From the NCBI GenBank assembly GCA_903877945.1, contig CAIRFY010000351.1, positions 1 through 19,020 on the forward strand: 19,020 bases of DNA. The letters run 5' to 3'. Within the stretch, counting starts at the first letter, position 1; each line of letters opens with the position of its first letter. Positions 14,919 to 19,020 of the stretch are shown in pieces. Origin of the DNA: an uncultured Oscillochloris sp. Lineage in GTDB: Bacteria; Chloroflexota; Chloroflexia; Chloroflexales; Chloroflexaceae. The position numbers and the translations under genes were made by a program. The notes under the pieces were generated by a model. The model did not search any database and was not told the origin of the DNA. It worked only from the letters and a program-made list of their open reading frames with translations.

Positions 14919-15611
14919 ATGAAGAGCATCGAGATACGCGCACGTACCGTTGCTGAGGCTGTTGAGCTTGCCCTCGCACAGCTCAGCAAGGATCGCGACG
15001 AGGTTGCTATCGCGGTGCTGGACTCCGGCGAGTCGGGCGATGAGGCGCTGGTGCGGGTGACGGTGGTAGATGATGATGATGATACCCCCGAGAACCCGGT
15101 CGCGGCTCCGTCTGCTGAATCTTTGGGTGATGTTGGCGGGATCGCTCGCAAGGTGCTGGAGGATCTTCTGGAGCGGATGGACATCCACGCTTATGTGACG
15201 GCGGTGCTGACGCGCGTGCCGGGCCAGAAGGGCACTATCGAGGAGACGGTCACGCTGCATATTGAAGGTGCCGATGAGGAGGCGATGGGCCTGCTGATCG
15301 GACGGCGTGGCGATACGCTGCGATCTCTCCAGTTCCTGCTGAACCTTTTGGTGAGCCGCCGTGTGCAGAAGTGGCCACAGGTGGTTGTCGATGTGGGCAA
15401 CTATCGCCAGCGCCGCCAGGAGTCGCTGGAGGGTCTCGCCCGCCGCATGGCGGAGCGCGTTCGCCAAACAGGCCGCCCGATTATGCTAGAGCCGATGGCC
15501 GCCTACGAGCGGCGCATCGTACACTTGGCGCTGCGCGAAGATAAGAGCATCTACACCGAGAGTTCCGGCGACGGCGAGAATCGTAAGATTGTGATCTATC
15601 CGTCGAAGTAG
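14919..15611 (+). CDS. khpB: RNA-binding protein KhpB (Jag): Jag-N, KH and R3H domains
   Basis: This 230-residue RNA-binding protein is linked in other bacteria to cell-shape and elongation control. The Jag-N domain spans about 1-50 and is followed by an acidic linker with five Asp residues. A KH domain follows with its G128-R-R-G131 loop in GLLIGRRGDTLRSLQFLLN. The R3H domain holds R198-x3-H202 (ERRIVHLAL) and ends with IVIYPS. ATG 14919 has AAAGGA 8 nt upstream. It sits in its usual place after yidC with a 105-bp gap, in which I see no clear promoter. Confidence 0.94.
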   Translation: MKSIEIRARTVAEAVELALAQLSKDRDEVAIAVLDSGESGDEALVRVTVVDDDDDTPENPVAAPSAESLGDVGGIARKVLEDLLERMDIHAYVTAVLTRVPGQKGTIEETVTLHIEGADEEAMGLLIGRRGDTLRSLQFLLNLLVSRRVQKWPQVVVDVGNYRQRRQESLEGLARRMAERVRQTGRPIMLEPMAAYERRIVHLALREDKSIYTESSGDGENRKIVIYPSK

Positions 15612-15622
15612 CGCTATTGTAG

Positions 15623-15666
15623 TCAGCAGGCAGGAGGTCGGATTTGTCCAGCCTCCTGCCTGCTGA
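15623..15666. terminator. Perfect 15-bp hairpin after khpB
   Basis: TCAGCAGGCAGGAGG (15623-15637) and CCTCCTGCCTGCTGA (15652-15666) are exact inverted repeats with a 14-nt loop. It follows the khpB stop by 11 bp and ends 14 bp before the next ATG. No T-run follows, so it may be a terminator, an mRNA 3'-end stabiliser or a control element for the kinase gene. The only SD-like GGAGG nearby is locked in the left arm. Confidence 0.55.
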
Positions 15667-15680
15667 TTCTGCACCCCCCT

Positions 15681-16508
15681 ATGATTCCACCGTACCTTGT
15701 AATTGGCGACCTGACCCGTGACCTCCTGCCCTTAGGGGGCAGCACTCCCGGCGGGACGGTTCTCTATGCGGCGACGACCATTGTCCGCCTCGGTGTTGGT
15801 GTCGCCGTGCTGACATCGGGCGATCCCGCGCAGCCCCTCGATCTGCCCGCAGACGTGCATGCCACCATCGTCCCGGCGCAGGCGCAGTCAACATTTGAGA
15901 ATCGCTACACCGCCGATGGTCGTGTGCAAATGCTGCACGCCCTGGGTGCCCGGCTGCACTTCGATGATCTGCCCCAGGAGTGGCGACTGGCCCCCGTGGT
16001 ACACCTCGGCCCGCTGACGGGCGAGTTCAGCCTCGATATGGCCGAACACTTCCCCAACTCGCTGGTGGGTGTGACGCCGCAGGGCTGGATGCGCGAGTGG
16101 GACTCTCCGCTACCGGCAGCGATCCGACGGGTGGTATGGAGGCCCGACCCGACGCGGCTGCGCCATGTCGATGTACTCGTGCTGAGCATTGAGGACGTGG
16201 GCGGCGATGAGAATCTGGCGGAGAGTTACGCGCAGGACTGCCGCCTGGTGGCGGTGACGCGGGGATCACGGGGATCAACCCTCTATATTAGCGGCAAGCC
16301 GCATCAGATCGACGCCTTCCCGGCGGTGGAGCGTGACCCGACCGGTGCCGGCGATGTGTTTGCGGCGGCCCTGCTGCTGCGCCTACGCGAAACAGGCGAC
16401 CCGCTGGCGGCGGCTACCTTCGCCAGCGCGGTGGCCGCATGTGCGGTGGAGGGGCCAGGGACATCGACGATCCCGACCCGCACCGAGGCTCTGGCGCGGA
16501 TGGGCTGA
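15681..16508 (+). CDS. PfkB-family carbohydrate/nucleoside kinase
   Basis: This 275-residue cytoplasmic ATP-dependent kinase is of the ribokinase fold, with substrate unknown. The N-terminal glycine-containing substrate region GGSTPGGTVLYAATTIVRLG is followed near the C-terminus by the family signature DPTGAGDVFAAALLLRL. D225 of the TGAGD motif is the expected catalytic base, and the glycines form the anion hole. It is slightly shorter than typical PfkB proteins (about 300), with no obvious break. The start ATG has no SD in range, and the upstream hairpin may matter for its translation. A few bacterial PfkB paralogues act on inositol, adenosine or fructose; nothing here selects among them. 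The gene is convergent with kimA. Confidence 0.85.
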   Translation: MIPPYLVIGDLTRDLLPLGGSTPGGTVLYAATTIVRLGVGVAVLTSGDPAQPLDLPADVHATIVPAQAQSTFENRYTADGRVQMLHALGARLHFDDLPQEWRLAPVVHLGPLTGEFSLDMAEHFPNSLVGVTPQGWMREWDSPLPAAIRRVVWRPDPTRLRHVDVLVLSIEDVGGDENLAESYAQDCRLVAVTRGSRGSTLYISGKPHQIDAFPAVERDPTGAGDVFAAALLLRLRETGDPLAAATFASAVAACAVEGPGTSTIPTRTEALARMG

Positions 16509-16536
16509 GGAAATTTGCAATAGATATGGTTCAGAA

Positions 16537-16635
16537 CAGCTTTACAGTGTGGCGGAGACGCGAGGACGCGAGGACGCGAGGACGCGATAGCATCGCCTCG
16601 TCGCCTCGTCGCCTCATCGCCACACTGTAAAGCTG
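16537..16635. mobile_element. 99-bp inverted-repeat element with octamer-periodic arms
   Basis: The ends CAGCTTTACAGTGTGGCG (16537-16554) and its inverse (16618-16635) match at all 18 positions. Inside, the left arm has three tandem GAGGACGC units (16562-16585) after a GAGACGC. The right arm has TCGCCTCG twice and TCGCCTCA once (16593-16616). It has no coding potential. It may be a MITE-like element or a large hairpin terminator between pfkB and kimA. I saw no target duplication. Confidence 0.7.
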
Positions 16636-16653
16636 AAACCTGACACCTGAAAC
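16633..16653. repeat. Heptamer array CTGAMAC x3
   Basis: CTGAAAC, CTGACAC and CTGAAAC run in tandem with exact 7-bp period, overlapping the end of the preceding inverted-repeat element. The motif differs from the one in the mreB-mreC spacer but has the same period. Confidence 0.6.
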
Positions 16654-16677
16654 CTTGTCATAGAGCATAAGTAATGC

Positions 16678-16737
16678 TGTCACGCTGAGTGAAACGAAGC
16701 ATCCCGGCCGGGATGCTTCGCTTCGCTCAGAATGACA
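16678..16737. repeat. 60-bp palindromic repeat centred on CCCGGCCGGG
   Basis: The left half TGTCACGCTGAGTGAAACGAAGCATCCCGG matches the inverse of the right half at 26 of 30 positions. The consensus TGTCATTCTGAGCGAAGCGA is a palindrome family I recall from many bacterial genomes, including Chloroflexota. It lies 38 bp beyond the kimA stop and could terminate both convergent transcripts, although it has no T-run. Confidence 0.75.
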
Positions 16738-16774
16738 GGACGCCTCACCGCGTTACTTCTGCGGTATTGCCGTG

Positions 16775-18625
16775 CTACCGCTCCAGGTGGTAGGGTACGC
16801 TGGTGACAACCACGCCCTTGTTGAACATCAGAGCCGCCTTAATCAGCATACCCGTCTGGTTATGCAGCAGGTGTTCCCACCAGTGGGCGGGCACAAACTC
16901 GGGAAGAACCACGGTGAGGACGTGGTCGTTGTAGCGCGCATCGACCTCTTGGATATAGTTGAATAGCGGGGTAATCAGCGAACGATAGGGCGATTCGAGT
17001 ACCACAAGAGGTACATTGCAGCCCCAGTCGATCCATCGCTGCTGAAGCCTCATCGTCTGGTCAACATCAAGGTTGACATACACCGCCATTACATTGTCGG
17101 GGGCAATCGATTGGGCGTATTGGAGGGCGGGGAGTACGCCACGATGGATGCCGCTGACTAGGATGATTGACGTGTGGCGGCGCAGCGGAAATGGACGACC
17201 GGCACCTTCTAGGGAGAGTTGGCGGGCTACACTGCTGTAATGCTTGTTGATACTCATGAAGAGCAGCACCAGCATGGGAATGAGCACCATCACGGCCCAG
17301 GCACCGTGGGTGAATTTGGTGACGGCAAGCACCACCAGCACTACAGCGGTGAGAACTGTCCCTAAGCTATTGATCACTGCGCCCCAACGCCAGCCCTCTT
17401 CCTTTATGTGGAAGTGGTGGCGCACCATGCCCGCCTGCGAGAGCGTGAAAGAGATGAACACGCCGATCGCGTAGAGCGGCAGCATCGTGATCTCGTTGGC
17501 GTGGAAGAGTACCACCAACAGGGCCGAAAAGACGCCCAGGGCCAGGATTCCATTCGAGAAGACCAGCCGGTCGCCCCGTGAGGAGAACTGACGGGGCAGG
17601 AAACGATCACGCGAGAGGAACGAAGCCAGCCGTGGGAAGTCGGCGTAGGCGGTATTCGCGGCCAGCACCAGGATCAGCGCGGTAGCCATCTGGATGACAC
17701 CGTAGACCAGCCCATCGCCGAAGGTGGTGCGGGCAATCTGCGAGATCACCGTCTCGTGCGTAAGCTCGTTGGGCACCGCGCCGTGAGCGTGGGCCAGCCA
17801 GGTGATGCCGAGGAACATGGTGACCAGGATCATCACCATCCACGTGAGAGTCGATGCCGCGTTCTTCGACTCGGGTGATCGAAAGGCGGGTACGCCATCG
17901 CTGATCGCCTCAATCCCGGTAAGCGCCGTGCAACCGGCGGCGAAGGCCCGCAGTATCAACCAGAGCCCAATCGCCTCGCCGGTAGACGGGATCTCGGGGT
18001 CGATCATGTGAACAACTGGCTGGACACCGAAGAGCATGTTACGGATAAAACCGTAGACGATCAGGGTCAGGATGCTCACAATAAAGACGTAGGTAGGCAC
18101 GGCGAAGATCACGCCGCTCTCCTTGACCCCGCGCAGGTTGGCCAGCGTGACAAGGAGAATACAGACAAGGCCGATCTCAACGGCGTACGAGGCGAGCCAG
18201 GGCATACCCCAGGTGCTGGCCAATGAAGTGATGGCGGCCACACCAGCCGAGATGCTGACGGCCACCGTCAGCACATAGTCAATCAGCAGGGCACCGGCGG
18301 CAATCAGGCCGTAGATATTACCGAGGTTCTCGCGGGCGACGATATAGCCACCGCCGCCCTTGGGGTAGGCGCGGATCGTCTGGCGATACGAGAAGGCCAC
18401 CACTACAAGCAGCACCGCGATACCGATGGCGACCGGCAGCGAGTAACCAAGGGCAACCGACCCACCCAGGACGAGGATGGAGAGGATCGCCTCGGTCGCG
18501 TAGGCCACTGACGAAAGCGCGTCCGATGAGAAAACTGCCAGCGCAGTGACTCGACTCAGACGCTCGTGGTGCTGGTGTTCGGTCGCAATGGGCTTGCCGA
18601 CAAGGAATCGCTTGATCTGGCCCAC
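16775..18625 (-). CDS. kimA: KimA-type high-affinity potassium importer (APC superfamily)
   Basis: This 616-residue membrane transporter is predicted to import K+ with H+, and is close in length to Bacillus KimA/YdaO (607). The family match is strong along its whole length: FLVGKPI at the start, ALAVFSSDALSSVAYATE, SYRQTIRAYPKGGGGYIVARENLG, LIDYVLTVAVSISAG, CTALTGIEAISDGVPAF, VLAANTAYADFPRLASFLSRD and PLYAIGVFISFTLSQAGM. About twelve membrane helices are followed by a cytosolic C-terminal domain (about 460-616) with YRSLITPLFNYIQ, HNQTGMLI and PYHLER. I chose GTG 18625 because GGAG lies 5 nt upstream and VGQIKRFLVGKP fits family N-termini; the frame is open to 18688 without support. In Bacillus this protein and its mRNA are controlled by c-di-AMP. 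Here a long leader exists but no ydaO-type riboswitch is recognisable. Confidence 0.9.
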   Translation of the reverse strand: MGQIKRFLVGKPIATEHQHHERLSRVTALAVFSSDALSSVAYATEAILSILVLGGSVALGYSLPVAIGIAVLLVVVAFSYRQTIRAYPKGGGGYIVARENLGNIYGLIAAGALLIDYVLTVAVSISAGVAAITSLASTWGMPWLASYAVEIGLVCILLVTLANLRGVKESGVIFAVPTYVFIVSILTLIVYGFIRNMLFGVQPVVHMIDPEIPSTGEAIGLWLILRAFAAGCTALTGIEAISDGVPAFRSPESKNAASTLTWMVMILVTMFLGITWLAHAHGAVPNELTHETVISQIARTTFGDGLVYGVIQMATALILVLAANTAYADFPRLASFLSRDRFLPRQFSSRGDRLVFSNGILALGVFSALLVVLFHANEITMLPLYAIGVFISFTLSQAGMVRHHFHIKEEGWRWGAVINSLGTVLTAVVLVVLAVTKFTHGAWAVMVLIPMLVLLFMSINKHYSSVARQLSLEGAGRPFPLRRHTSIILVSGIHRGVLPALQYAQSIAPDNVMAVYVNLDVDQTMRLQQRWIDWGCNVPLVVLESPYRSLITPLFNYIQEVDARYNDHVLTVVLPEFVPAHWWEHLLHNQTGMLIKAALMFNKGVVVTSVPYHLER

Positions 18626-18703
18626 TATAACTCCGTTATCTTCGTAGCCTGAGCTACCCCTTCGCCCAGGATATTGCCGCGTTGTCAATTAGCACACCAA
18701 AAG

Positions 18704-18729
18704 AACGCCCAACTGCGGCAGTCGGCGTT
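18704..18729 (-). other. Hairpin followed by short T-run in the kimA leader
   Basis: On the minus strand AACGCC pairs with GGCGTT, and inside it GACTG pairs with CAGTT around a 3-nt loop, with one bulge. CTTTTGG follows. It resembles a weak intrinsic terminator within the leader, so attenuation is conceivable. The T-run has only four T's. Confidence 0.35.
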
Positions 18730-18833
18730 GTGTCGGCTGTCATCCTCACTCATTGAGGTGCGGTTGTCGTATTGTCTTGTTGGTTGCGCTGCGCTGGGGA
18801 CGGGCGATCATACGACGCCTTTGTGCGGCGCTG

Positions 18834-18862
18834 ATCATAGCACTTAGGTTGTGCTGCGTCAA
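18834..18862 (-). promoter_or_regulatory. Sigma-70-type promoter for kimA
   Basis: On the minus strand TTGACG (18857-18862) and TATGAT (18834-18839) are 17 bp apart, each five of six to consensus. The predicted transcription start is near 18827, which leaves about 200 nt before the GTG start. Confidence 0.65.
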
Positions 18863-18907
18863 CTTCATTGCGGGCGGTTCCCAGGGCATGAGCAAAGTCA
18901 GCTCCGG

Positions 18908-19016
18908 CCCCCTCACCCCCTGCCCCTCTCCCTCACGGGGAGAGGGGAGATTCTTCATCAGGATGCGCTCGGCTCCCCCTCTCCCGTTCAGGGAGAGGGG
19001 GCTGGGGGGTGAGGGC
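18908..19016. repeat. Two copies of the GGGAGAGGGG palindromic repeat
   Basis: Copy one (18908-18946) has a full left arm (CCCTCACCCCC then TGCCCCTCTCCC), a TCAC loop and a short right arm GGGGAGAGGGG. Copy two (18973-19016) has a short left arm CTCCCCCTCTCCC, a GTTCA loop and a full right arm ending GGGGTGAGGGCT. The outer arms of the two copies also complement each other, so together they form one interrupted larger palindrome. The sequence between them (18947-18972) is unrelated. The window ends just after. Confidence 0.8.
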
Positions 19017-19020
19017 TGCC

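Larger units (their letters stand above)
18626..18907 (-). other. Leader and upstream region of kimA
   Basis: No gene is supported here. Reading toward kimA, the region holds the promoter at 18834-18862 and a leader of about 200 nt. In the leader are a hairpin at 18704-18729 and a small GTAGC/GCTAC stem-loop (18644-18657) just before the SD. An open frame at 18746-18958 starts inside the repeat and has no RBS or recognisable protein features. Confidence 0.55.

Noticed and set aside
16555..16616. CRISPR array
   Set aside because: The repeats are 8-bp tandem units without spacers, and no cas gene is nearby.
18626..18827. c-di-AMP (ydaO-type) riboswitch before kimA
   Set aside because: The conserved core strings (GGGGTGAAT-like and CCGACAGCTAACC-like) could not be found on the minus strand. 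A covariance search would be decisive.
18746..18958. Minus-strand 70-codon frame upstream of kimA
   Set aside because: It starts within the GGGAGAGGGG repeat, lacks an RBS and overlaps the good kimA promoter.

Overview
This is a GC-rich bacterial chromosomal window with intact genes, short intergenic gaps and many small palindromic or tandem repeats in those gaps. Gene content and style suggest a Chloroflexota member, most likely class Chloroflexia (Chloroflexales-like). The pointers are a two-cyclase-domain/ATPase/TPR protein, a rod-shape operon with an unusual PBP2, a ChlD-type cobaltochelatase, an S1 protein with an RG-rich tail, and dispersed GGGAGAGGGG-type palindromes. The taxonomic placement is inferred from general familiarity; no rRNA or other marker was compared.

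Layout. (1) 1-3834: a repeat-containing leader, then a large plus-strand soluble-adenylate-cyclase-like protein (271-3834). (2) 3839-3965: a small MITE-like palindromic element exactly between two convergent genes, flanked by a 9-bp direct repeat that carries both stop codons. (3) 3967-8885, minus strand: mreB, mreC, mreD and PBP2 (mrdA), the elongasome for lateral peptidoglycan synthesis. A heptanucleotide repeat element fills the mreB-mreC gap. (4) 8886-9344: a divergent control region with candidate promoters for both sides. (5) 9345-12989, plus strand: a ChlD/TIGR02442-type metal chelatase subunit with a run of ten A's between its AAA+ and VWA halves, then a three-S1-domain RNA-binding protein and a clear terminator. 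(6) 13072-15611: a consensus sigma-70 promoter followed by rpmH, rnpA, yidC and khpB (jag), the conserved ribosome/RNase P/membrane-insertion cluster. (7) 15681-16508: a PfkB-family sugar kinase. (8) 16537-16737: two unrelated inverted-repeat elements plus a short heptad array. (9) 16775-18625, minus strand: a KimA-type potassium importer with a promoter and a leader of about 200 nt. (10) 18908-19016: two more copies of the GGGAGAGGGG palindrome.

Most genes are housekeeping: cell shape, translation, membrane insertion, K+ uptake and cobalamin synthesis. The least ordinary signals are the A10 run in the chelatase gene, where both alternative frames stop at once after the AAA+ domain, and the dense set of small palindromic and 7- or 8-bp periodic elements in gene junctions. 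I saw no phage, transposase, CRISPR, tRNA or rRNA gene.
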